The position numbers and the translations under genes are program-made. The notes beneath the pieces were generated by a model, which made no database searches, was not told the DNA's origin, and was given only the letters and a program-made list of their open reading frames with translations. DNA of 28,797 bases from a virus: the IMG/VR virus record IMGVR_UViG_3300011115_000484, positions 1 to 28,797 of that record; one strand, written 5' to 3'. Within the stretch, counting starts at the first letter, position 1, and each line of letters opens with the position of its first letter. Positions 21,631 to 27,783 of the stretch are shown here, piece by piece.

Positions 21631-23489
21631 AGATAATAACTGTTGACTTTGAGACGTACTACGCCAAGGGCTTGGGCTTCAAGACTCAGACTACTGAGGA
21701 GTACGTGCGCGACAGTCGCTTTGAGGTTATCGGCGTTGGTGTGAAGGTGGATGATGAACCTACTACATGGTTCTCCGGCACTAAGGACGAGATTCGTAAA
21801 TACCTCCTCACGTACACGTGGGGTACTAATGCTCTCCTCTGTCACAACACATTGTTCGACGGTTGCATCCTAAGCTGGCACTTCGGCATCACCCCTATGC
21901 TCATGCTAGATACGCTGTGCATGGCTAGGGCAATCCACGGAGTCGAGGCAGGGGGGTCACTGGCATCACTCGCCTTACGTTACGGGCTTGGCGAAAAGGG
22001 TAATGAAGTCATAGCTGCCGAGGGCAAGCGCAGACAAGACTTCAATGAGGAAGAACTTAAAGCATACGGCAGCTACTGTATCAATGACGTTGAGCTTACT
22101 TACAAGCTTTGGAAGGGTTTGTCTATCGCGTTTCCGACAGACGAACTGGCGCTCATTGATATGACGGTACGTATGTTCACTCACCCGGTGTTCATGGTGG
22201 ATGACGCACTGCTACAAGATCGGGCAGTGGAACTTGAAGAAGAAAAGATGGCGCTACTTGAGGGGCTGATGGATAAGATGGAATGCCCCGACGCTGAAAG
22301 CGTCCGCAAGAAGTTAGCTAGTAATAAGCAGTTTGCTCAGATTCTTGTAGAACACAACATCGAAGTGCCTATGAAGGAGAGCAAGACTACTGGCAAGCAG
22401 ACCTATGCGCTGGCTAAGAACGACGAAGGGTTTCTACTCTTGCTGGAGCATGAAGATACGTTTATCCAACAGCTATGCGCCGTGAGACTGGGCACTAAGT
22501 CTACGATTGAAGAGTCACGGATAGAGAGATTCATAAACGTTGGTAAGCGCAACAGGGGGTGCCTACCGATACCGCTCAAGTATTACGGCGCTCATACAGG
22601 TCGTTGGGCTGGCTCAGACAAGGTCAACTTCCAGAACCTTCCGTCAAGAGATAAAAAGAAGAAGACGTTGAAGAACGCCGTCATTCCGCCAGACGGTCAC
22701 ATTGTCATCAACTGTGACTCTTCTCAGATAGAAGCGCGGGTGCTGGCATGGCTGGCTGGTCAGGAAGATGTAGTCAAGCAGTTCGCTGATGGTGAGGATG
22801 TTTACTCAGTGTTTGCAAGCAAGATATACGACCGTCCTATCAGCAAGGCAGACCCGATAGAGCGCTTTGTAGGTAAGACCTGCATCCTCGGCCTTGGCTA
22901 CGGTACTGGCGCATTAAAGCTGCAGCACACGTTAAAGACTTCACCACCGGGGGCTATCGTGTCTGAGGATGTGGCTAAGTCATACGTTAAAACATACCGC
23001 GATGCTAACGACAAGATAATTGAGCTATGGCGTGACGGTGATAAGGTAATTAAAGACTTAGCTAACTGGAGTGGTAAGCCATACTACTATGGTGAGCATA
23101 GCTGCCTAAAGGTTAGCGAGGAAGGTATCCAACTGCCTAACGGTCTATATATTCGCTACCCTGAGCTTAAACTCAATACTAAAGAAGCTAAAAGCCGATA
23201 TGAGTACAAGTCGCGCAAAGGGCCTGTCTCTATTTGGGGCGGGACGCTAGTTGAAAACGTAGTTCAAGCCTTGGCTCGGATCGTAGTAGGCGAGCAGATG
23301 CTACAGATCAACCAACGCTACCGTGTAGTTCTTACCGTCCATGACGCGGCGGTGTGCATAGTTCCAGCAGAGGAGTTGGATGAGGCTCTAGCTTACATCG
23401 TCGGGTGTATGTCTGTACCACCCAGTTGGGCTAGGGGTTTACCAGTAGCTTGCGAAGCAAAATACGCAGAAAGCTACGGGGAGTGTTAA
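21627..23489 (+). CDS. Family A DNA polymerase with 3'-5' exonuclease
   Basis: The 620-residue protein has an N-terminal proofreading domain: Exo I DFE (D7, E9), Exo II NTLFD, and Exo III YCINDVE. A family A polymerase domain follows: GRW (325-327), motif A DSSQIEAR with D364, motif B R413-K417...Y425-G, and motif C HD (H572, D573). No 5'-3' exonuclease domain is present, which is usual for phage replicative PolA. The residue matching E. coli F762 is Leu421. It lies in the replication module with VRR-NUC, Cas4/RecB-like nuclease and SNF2-like helicase genes. Confidence 0.95.
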   Translation: MKIITVDFETYYAKGLGFKTQTTEEYVRDSRFEVIGVGVKVDDEPTTWFSGTKDEIRKYLLTYTWGTNALLCHNTLFDGCILSWHFGITPMLMLDTLCMARAIHGVEAGGSLASLALRYGLGEKGNEVIAAEGKRRQDFNEEELKAYGSYCINDVELTYKLWKGLSIAFPTDELALIDMTVRMFTHPVFMVDDALLQDRAVELEEEKMALLEGLMDKMECPDAESVRKKLASNKQFAQILVEHNIEVPMKESKTTGKQTYALAKNDEGFLLLLEHEDTFIQQLCAVRLGTKSTIEESRIERFINVGKRNRGCLPIPLKYYGAHTGRWAGSDKVNFQNLPSRDKKKKTLKNAVIPPDGHIVINCDSSQIEARVLAWLAGQEDVVKQFADGEDVYSVFASKIYDRPISKADPIERFVGKTCILGLGYGTGALKLQHTLKTSPPGAIVSEDVAKSYVKTYRDANDKIIELWRDGDKVIKDLANWSGKPYYYGEHSCLKVSEEGIQLPNGLYIRYPELKLNTKEAKSRYEYKSRKGPVSIWGGTLVENVVQALARIVVGEQMLQINQRYRVVLTVHDAAVCIVPAEELDEALAYIVGCMSVPPSWARGLPVACEAKYAESYGEC

Positions 23490-23492
23490 AAT

Positions 23493-23720
23493 ATGTCAAA
23501 CAAAAGGATACAAATCATGATAGAATTCATCAAGAACTATATGCGGCACCCGACGCCGCTAGAGTTAATCAGCAAAGAATTAGCTACCGCACATCTTGCG
23601 AAGCTGGAAGCCGAAACAGCGGTTGATTATGCTGTAAGTATTGTTAATTACAACACGACCCGCATTGCGCGGCTAAACAAACACCTAAAGGCGTACACAA
23701 ATGGTCTGCCCACAGTGTAA
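23493..23720 (+). CDS. Small helical protein, 75 aa
   Basis: The product MSNKRIQIMIEFIKNYMRHP follows the polymerase by three bases, with GGGGAG upstream. It looks helical throughout (TAHLAKLEAETAVDYAVSIV). Its last 20 bases overlap the start of a zinc-ribbon gene. No family is recognised. Confidence 0.65.
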   Translation: MSNKRIQIMIEFIKNYMRHPTPLELISKELATAHLAKLEAETAVDYAVSIVNYNTTRIARLNKHLKAYTNGLPTV

Positions 23721-23862
23721 AGCATGGGTGCTAGTAAAGAAAACTGAGAGGCGACAAAACAATATAACGTACCGTAGGTACGAGTGCGCTAATCTACATA
23801 GATTCTCAACCCAAGAAACAGTAACTAGAACGGAGAAAAAACATGAAGCCGAAGAAAATTGA
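23701..23862 (+). CDS. NrdR-like zinc-ribbon protein, 53 aa
   Basis: The frame MVCPQCKAWVLVKKTERRQN to its stop encodes CPQC near the N-terminus and CANLHRFSTQET further on, resembling the zinc ribbon of NrdR (CP.C...V..T..R....RRR.EC..GHRFTT.E). Only three Cys and a His are seen, enough for one zinc site. The ATP-cone of NrdR is absent. It may be a small transcription factor or nucleic-acid binder. It overlaps both neighbours. Confidence 0.65.
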   Translation: MVCPQCKAWVLVKKTERRQNNITYRRYECANLHRFSTQETVTRTEKKHEAEEN

Positions 23863-23959
23863 ACTATATGACGAGATTATTTCTTTAGTAATGTTAGCTC
23901 TACTGTTCATGGTTCCATTTGGACTAGGCGTTGTAACCGGACTAATCATAGCTTATTAA
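23843..23959 (+). CDS. Tiny single-span membrane protein, 38 aa
   Basis: MKPKKIELYDEIISLVMLAL continues into an uninterrupted hydrophobic segment to the C-terminus. The charged N-terminus would lie in the cytoplasm. GGAGAAAAAAC precedes the ATG and the frame overlaps the zinc-ribbon gene by 20 bases. Function is unknown. Confidence 0.55.
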   Translation: MKPKKIELYDEIISLVMLALLFMVPFGLGVVTGLIIAY

Positions 23960-23970
23960 GGAGAGTTAGT

Positions 23971-24282
23971 ATGAACGAACCATTTGAGAATGTAGGGTTT
24001 TATACAGCGGGGCCGTGGAGAGTCAACGAAGGGAACCACGGTGAGTTTCTTATCAGTAGCGAGTCCTATGGGTTCGCACCGCTGGCAAGGGTCAAAGGGG
24101 ATAAGCGTTCAACATTGAAAGCTGCGAAGGCAAATGCCTGTTTGATGGCGGCTGCGCCTGACTTGCTGACTGCACTGTACGCAATGATGGAACACTGCTA
24201 TGACCCAGACCGTGACGACGACATAGTTAAAGCGTTTGACTTGGCGCGGGATGCTATTGCTAAAGCGGAGGGATTCAAATGA
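23971..24282 (+). CDS. Common small phage protein with ANA.L...APDLL motif
   Basis: The 103-residue protein contains KANACLMAAAPDLLTALYAM (about 53-72), a motif very common in uncharacterised phage proteins, and a N-terminal TAGPWRVNEG stretch typical of the same group. AAGGAG precedes the start. The function of this group is not known to me. It begins a run of overlapping accessory genes. Confidence 0.75.
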   Translation: MNEPFENVGFYTAGPWRVNEGNHGEFLISSESYGFAPLARVKGDKRSTLKAAKANACLMAAAPDLLTALYAMMEHCYDPDRDDDIVKAFDLARDAIAKAEGFK

Positions 24283-24533
24283 AAACTGTCTTTGAATTGA
24301 TTGAAGCTAATGGACTAACCTTGCACGGTGATATCGAACACTTCGCTGAGGTTGTCATAGCAGAGAATAGTGCTGTACTCAACAAAGAGATTGACCGCTT
24401 GAAGCAACAGATCAGATACCAAGACCAACGGGACGGCAGGATCGGGACGCATGGCCCTACATGTTATTCATTCGGCCCGCACCACTACGAGTGTGCGCTT
24501 CGTAAGATTGAAGACTTGGAGTCAGAGCGGTGA
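24279..24533 (+). CDS. Small accessory protein, 84 aa
   Basis: MKTVFELIEANGLTLHGDIE is followed by a coiled-coil-like helix (VLNKEIDRLKQQIRYQDQRD). Two Cys and several His lie in the C-terminal third (PTCYSFGPHHYECALRK). It overlaps the previous stop (ATGA), and its own stop overlaps a GTG start. Confidence 0.65.
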   Translation: MKTVFELIEANGLTLHGDIEHFAEVVIAENSAVLNKEIDRLKQQIRYQDQRDGRIGTHGPTCYSFGPHHYECALRKIEDLESER

Positions 24534-24850
24534 ACGAACGAATTAGGGAACTGTGGGAAGAATCTCAACAATGGAATGGATCAGATGACGGTCGTGGTAA
24601 GTTAAAAATAGTTGAAAGTGTAGAAAGGTTTGCCGAGTTGATTGTGTGGGAATGTGTTGAAAAGATTACAACCTATGATTTAGTTCCGGGTCATTCGGCT
24701 AAGTGGGAAGATATCTACGATATCCACACTAGGTTGCTACAAGACTTAGGTGAAGAATTGAAAGAACACTTTGGAGTAAGCGATGACTACTGTACGAATA
24801 ATGACGAGCAGCAGATAATGGAAGCCAAGTTAAGGAGCAAGAACACATGA
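24530..24850 (+). CDS. Accessory protein, 106 aa, GTG start
   Basis: A GTG overlapping the previous stop (GTGA) starts this acidic, helical product, which shares with its predecessor a segment of the type VERFAELIVWE / IEHFAEVVIAE. The C-terminal EAKLRSKNT is nearly the same as the end of the 211-aa product further on, because the DNA junction is repeated. Confidence 0.65.
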   Translation: MNERIRELWEESQQWNGSDDGRGKLKIVESVERFAELIVWECVEKITTYDLVPGHSAKWEDIYDIHTRLLQDLGEELKEHFGVSDDYCTNNDEQQIMEAKLRSKNT

Positions 24851-24984
24851 GAAAAAGCCTACACCTGACAACTGAGTTCTTTCCCCGCAAGTGGCCCTGC
24901 TTTGCCATTGGGTTTGTGAGTAGCGGCAACGAGTTTGTGCTGCACTTGTACGTGATCTGTTTCCGTATTAGATGGGGGTATTGA
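24847..24984 (+). CDS. Small basic aromatic protein, 45 aa
   Basis: MRKSLHLTTEFFPRKWPCFA to the stop gives 45 residues. It is basic, hydrophobic and aromatic and begins at an ATGA overlap behind AAGGAG. A beta hairpin or membrane-binding peptide is possible; no family is known. Confidence 0.5.
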   Translation: MRKSLHLTTEFFPRKWPCFAIGFVSSGNEFVLHLYVICFRIRWGY

Positions 24985-24985
24985 T

Positions 24986-25621
24986 ATGACTGAAGTAATG
25001 GCTACCCCAGAAGATGAATCAATCGCTGCAAAGTATTGGCATGATCTGTACGTAACTACATTAAAAAACGCGCAGGACTATGCCGCTAAAGTAGGTGAAG
25101 ATATTGGGCGTTTGGAACGAGAGCTACAAAGAAGCCAAGGGTACGGCTACGAAAGAGGGTTCCTCGATGGCGCACAGCACCAGATGAAGTCCAGCGTGGA
25201 CAAGGCGGTGAACGCTATGTCACAGTCAAAGCAAGAGCCTGTGGCATGGATGACTATCAACGAGTATGGGGAAGAAGATGATATTCATTACGAAAATCCA
25301 GAAGGCCATTTGCTGGAGGGCTGGACGTACAAGCCGCTTTACACCGCCCCGCCCGCAGTTCTTGCACAGAAAGAGCCTTTCGAGTATTGGCCGGTAGCAG
25401 ACGGATGGGTCACGATTGACGAGGTTCGACAGCACTTTGATTCAGTGGGTTGCGGCACGATTTATAAAAGCGAGGGAGAAGGTCGAGTGCCGCTGTACTC
25501 GAAGCGCGAATGGGTTGAGCTGACGGATGAGGAGGTAAGTAATTTATCTGATTTTGCTTATGCCAACGATGAAGAATTTGTTCGTAATATTGAAGCCAAG
25601 CTAAAGGAGAAGAACACATGA
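24986..25621 (+). CDS. Ea22-like accessory protein
   Basis: The 211-residue acidic protein has the phage motif EPVAWM...GW.YKPLYTAPP (about 83-124), seen in Ea22-type and other accessory proteins, then VPLYSKREWVELTDEEV near the C-terminus. The N-terminal 70 residues are a coiled coil (AKVGEDIGRLERELQRSQGY). Function is unknown; such genes vary between related phages. The last codons match those of the gene ending at 24850. Confidence 0.7.
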   Translation: MTEVMATPEDESIAAKYWHDLYVTTLKNAQDYAAKVGEDIGRLERELQRSQGYGYERGFLDGAQHQMKSSVDKAVNAMSQSKQEPVAWMTINEYGEEDDIHYENPEGHLLEGWTYKPLYTAPPAVLAQKEPFEYWPVADGWVTIDEVRQHFDSVGCGTIYKSEGEGRVPLYSKREWVELTDEEVSNLSDFAYANDEEFVRNIEAKLKEKNT

Positions 25622-25770
25622 ATCAAGAAATGCAACGCATCATGGAAGCAATAATCCTGATTTACGGGAAAGACTTGCAAGCCGCAACGGTAACTGTGCT
25701 ACTCAAAGACGGGGATACCGCCGTAAGGTATTTGTCGTCAAACCTTCCACAAAAGGAGTGGAACACATGA
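25618..25770 (+). CDS. Small protein, 50 aa
   Basis: MNQEMQRIMEAIILIYGKDL to the stop begins at an ATGA overlap with AAGGAG upstream and ends in the third copy of the repeated junction. It is helical then strand-like (TVTVLLKDGDTAVRYL). Unknown function. Confidence 0.55.
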   Translation: MNQEMQRIMEAIILIYGKDLQAATVTVLLKDGDTAVRYLSSNLPQKEWNT

Positions 25771-25786
25771 ACCCTTGGATAATAGC

Positions 25787-25882
25787 TCAGTGTTTAATCT
25801 TGCTCCCGTGCTTCAGCCAGATCGAGAGCAAGGCGTAGACGAGAACAAGGATAGCGACTAACTTACCGTAGCGCTTAGCCAT
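25787..25882 (-). CDS. Tiny membrane protein on the minus strand, 31 aa
   Basis: The minus-strand frame MAKRYGKLVAILVLVYALLS to its stop overlaps the end of the 146-aa gene by 8 bases. It has one hydrophobic span with basic residues on both sides. Overlap with a longer membrane protein gene on the same strand supports it. A two-component membrane system such as a lysis or exclusion pair is possible; nothing proves it. Confidence 0.5.
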   Translation of the reverse strand: MAKRYGKLVAILVLVYALLSIWLKHGSKIKH

Positions 25883-26315
25883 TGGTAATCAGGTACGCAA
25901 GGAATGCGCCCGCCGCAAAGCACCACCAAGTAATGTCGTTCATCCTATGTTCGTCCTCGCTGACAAGTTCTTTTTCCGATTTGTCCTGCACTTCAACTTC
26001 AGCTTTAGCTTTAAGAAATGCGTCCCACCCGACAACGCCATGCTCCCGTAGGATTCTGGCTTTTAAGTCTTCGGTGGCCTTCAGTTCCTCACGTTGAGAG
26101 ATAAAACGATGGTATGCTTTTTGTTCTTGCTGACTTCCAAGATGCTCTTGTCGGTGTCGCTCTCGCTCCCTGATACGGTGCTGTTGAGCAATGACCGTTT
26201 GGGCCTCTGCTTGAACGTCAGTGACGAGCTTGCCACCTTCTCTGCCAACTTCGATGCTTCCTTTGAGCGTGGATATAGCTGCTTTGGCGCTTTCGTTTAC
26301 TCCAGTCGCATCCAT
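25875..26315 (-). CDS. C-terminally anchored coiled-coil protein on the minus strand
   Basis: The 146-residue product is hydrophilic and helical, rich in Gln, Glu, Arg and His, for about 125 residues. It then ends in a hydrophobic segment (WWCFAAGAFLAYLI) that would anchor it in a membrane with the long part in the cytoplasm. It runs against all surrounding genes. AGGGGG precedes the start, and a CATATAAT box lies 20-30 bases upstream on the same strand. Being alone and antisense, it resembles a moron-like insertion. Confidence 0.65.
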   Translation of the reverse strand: MDATGVNESAKAAISTLKGSIEVGREGGKLVTDVQAEAQTVIAQQHRIRERERHRQEHLGSQQEQKAYHRFISQREELKATEDLKARILREHGVVGWDAFLKAKAEVEVQDKSEKELVSEDEHRMNDITWWCFAAGAFLAYLITNG

Positions 26316-26340
26316 TTTACAACCCCCTAACTAGCATTAT

Positions 26341-26553
26341 ATGAGATTAACTCCTTGGTATCCCGCGAACATCAAGCCTGTACGTGAAGGCCCATACCAG
26401 ACGAAAGTCCAAGGCTATCTTGGGTATTCATTCTGGAGCGATGGTAGGTGGGGCAATCAGTGTGGCTCTGTAGCTGACCTGTGCCTACAAGGTGGGCGTA
26501 TGCCCGGTGAGCAAAACAAAGAATGGCGAGGGATGGCATATGACTGGCGTTAA
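26341..26553 (+). CDS. Phage WYP...KPVR..PY-type small protein, 70 aa
   Basis: MRLTPWYPANIKPVREGPYQ and the following GYSFWSDGRWGN match a small phage protein type with the pattern WYP..KPVR.G.Y......Y.FWDG..W. No ribosome site is present before the ATG; the start is close to the divergent minus-strand unit, so the message could be leaderless. Function is unknown. Confidence 0.65.
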   Translation: MRLTPWYPANIKPVREGPYQTKVQGYLGYSFWSDGRWGNQCGSVADLCLQGGRMPGEQNKEWRGMAYDWR

Positions 26554-27205
26554 CTACACTTGGTCGTTCTCATCCTTAAAAGACTACGTCAATTGCCCCA
26601 AGCAATACCATGAGGTAAAAGTTCTTAAGCGGTTTCATAAATCCCCGACACCGCAGATGACGTATGGTAACGAAGCTCACAAGGCTATGGAACACTACGT
26701 TAAAGACGGAACACCGCTACTCAAAAACTATTCCCACTTCAAGCCCGTGCTAGACGTACTCTTGGAGACGGAAGGCACGAAGTACCCTGAGTACCGCATG
26801 GCGCTGGATAAAGATAAAAATGCTTGTGAATACGGTAAAGGATACTGGGTGCGCGGTATCGTTGACTTGATGATCCTTGATGACGACACGGCATTCATAG
26901 TTGACTACAAGACCGGAAGCAACAAGTATGCTGATCCCAAACAGCTAAAGCTAATGGCGCTGATGATCTTTGCACATTTTCCTCAAGTTCAAAAGATTAA
27001 GGCAGGTTTACTCTTCGTCGCTTACAACAGCTTCATGGATGAATCTTATGAGCGAAAGGATATTGATAACCTATGGGCGCACTTCCACTCAGACCTGACT
27101 AGGCTGAGCGCTTCATACGATGCTGATGTATGGAACCCAAACCCCACACCACTATGCGGCTGGTGCCCCGTTAAGACCTGCGACTTTTACAAGGAACGAA
27201 GATGA
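26540..27205 (+). CDS. Cas4/RecB-like PD-(D/E)XK nuclease with four Cys
   Basis: I start at MTGVNYTWSFSSLKDYVNCP (ATG 26540, GAGGG upstream); an upstream ATG in the same frame lies inside the previous gene. The 221-residue protein has the RecB-nuclease pattern: H47 (GNEAHKAM), D109 (RGIVDLM), and D122-Y-K124 (VDYKTGS). C19 near the N-terminus and C206, C209 and C214 at the C-terminus form C...CxxCxxxxC, the layout of Fe-S cluster nucleases such as Cas4 and AddB. It probably trims DNA ends in replication or recombination. It is adjacent to the HNH-like and SNF2-like genes. Confidence 0.85.
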   Translation: MTGVNYTWSFSSLKDYVNCPKQYHEVKVLKRFHKSPTPQMTYGNEAHKAMEHYVKDGTPLLKNYSHFKPVLDVLLETEGTKYPEYRMALDKDKNACEYGKGYWVRGIVDLMILDDDTAFIVDYKTGSNKYADPKQLKLMALMIFAHFPQVQKIKAGLLFVAYNSFMDESYERKDIDNLWAHFHSDLTRLSASYDADVWNPNPTPLCGWCPVKTCDFYKERR

Positions 27206-27390
27206 ATGAACTAATTGACTACGCCCATCCTATGATCATGGCGGAGCAAGCGCTTAAGAAGGCGCACAATTTATTGTTGGGTGAGGACTTTGATATGGCG
27301 CTAGATCAGCTTAAACTAGCGATTATGGAAACACGTACCGCCAGCATTGCAGTCATCCACATGAAGGAGAAAAGAGATGCCATACGTTAA
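27202..27390 (+). CDS. Small helical protein, 62 aa
   Basis: MNELIDYAHPMIMAEQALKK starts at an ATGA overlap with the nuclease gene. All-helical composition. Its end overlaps the HNH-like gene by 14 bases and carries that gene's AAGGAG. Unknown function. Confidence 0.65.
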   Translation: MNELIDYAHPMIMAEQALKKAHNLLLGEDFDMALDQLKLAIMETRTASIAVIHMKEKRDAIR

Positions 27391-27631
27391 CAAGCCGAGG
27401 CCATACAAGAAAGAATACGAGCAGCAGCAAGACCGTGGTGAGCTAGACAACCGCATGGAGCGGCAACGCGCACGGCGTAAGTTGGATGCCAAGGGAGTCA
27501 GTCGCGTAGGTAAAGACGTAGCGCACGTTAAAGCGCTAAGCAAAGGCGGCTCCAACGCTGACGGTGTAAGGCTTGAAAGCCCACATAAGAACCGTTCGTT
27601 TGCCCGTAAGTCTGACGGGTCAATGAAGTAA
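27377..27631 (+). CDS. HNH-like small protein
   Basis: The 84-residue basic protein begins MPYVNKPRPYKKEYEQQQDR and carries DVAHVKALSKGGSNADGVRL with H50, then ESPHKNRSFARKSDGS. This matches a common small phage HNH-type family (DV.H...L..GGSN...NL..VS...NRSF.R). The usual second His or Asn of the ligand set is not clear (GVRL replaces NLRL), so activity is uncertain. AAGGAG precedes the start. Confidence 0.7.
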   Translation: MPYVNKPRPYKKEYEQQQDRGELDNRMERQRARRKLDAKGVSRVGKDVAHVKALSKGGSNADGVRLESPHKNRSFARKSDGSMK

Positions 27632-27783
27632 GTAATTGCTGTAAGGCATGAGTGGGCAATAAAAGGGGTTAGGACATTCCCCCTATAACCGTGTCAGTCA
27701 GAGTGCGTACTTTCTCTCCTTTCAGCGTCGACCTGACCGACTAGCCCCCGTAAGGGGCTTCGTAAACATTTAGTTAGGGTAGT
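27632..27783 (+). other. Intergenic gap before the helicase gene
   Basis: The 152 bases hold no gene. A hairpin AGCCCC-CGTAA-GGGGCT lies at 27743-27759 with only TCGT after it, so it is at best a weak terminator. A poor ribosome site (TTAGGG) precedes the next ATG. No consensus promoter was found. Confidence 0.4.
27743..27759 (+). terminator. Weak hairpin before the helicase gene
   Basis: A six-pair GC-rich stem without a T-run lies 24 bases before the ATG. It could be a terminator remnant or a translational control hairpin. Confidence 0.35.

Larger units (their letters stand above)
24821..25770 (+). repeat. Repeated gene junction with ribosome site (three copies)
   Basis: GAAGCCAAG-N-TAA...AAGAACACATGA occurs at 24821-24850 and 25592-25621. 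A shorter AAGGAGTGGAACACATGA lies at 25753-25770. Each forms the end of one gene, the ribosome site and the ATGA start of the next. They may mark insertion or duplication of cassette genes. Confidence 0.7.

Noticed and set aside
21804-21820. A 17-base match to the 13301 leader hairpin (CTCCTCACGTACACGTG) inside the polymerase gene
   Set aside because: It is somewhat improbable by chance but encodes normal residues, and the stem is incomplete (GTGGGG instead of GTGAGT). There is no evidence of function.
22346-22353. GTAGAACA within the polymerase gene, matching the iteron-like motif
   Set aside because: A single copy inside coding sequence is expected by chance in a window of this size.
25767-25838. 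A 23-codon plus-strand frame beginning at an ATGA overlap after the third junction repeat
   Set aside because: It has a good ribosome site but is very short and lies opposite the minus-strand 31-aa gene. I cannot decide, so it is not listed as a gene.
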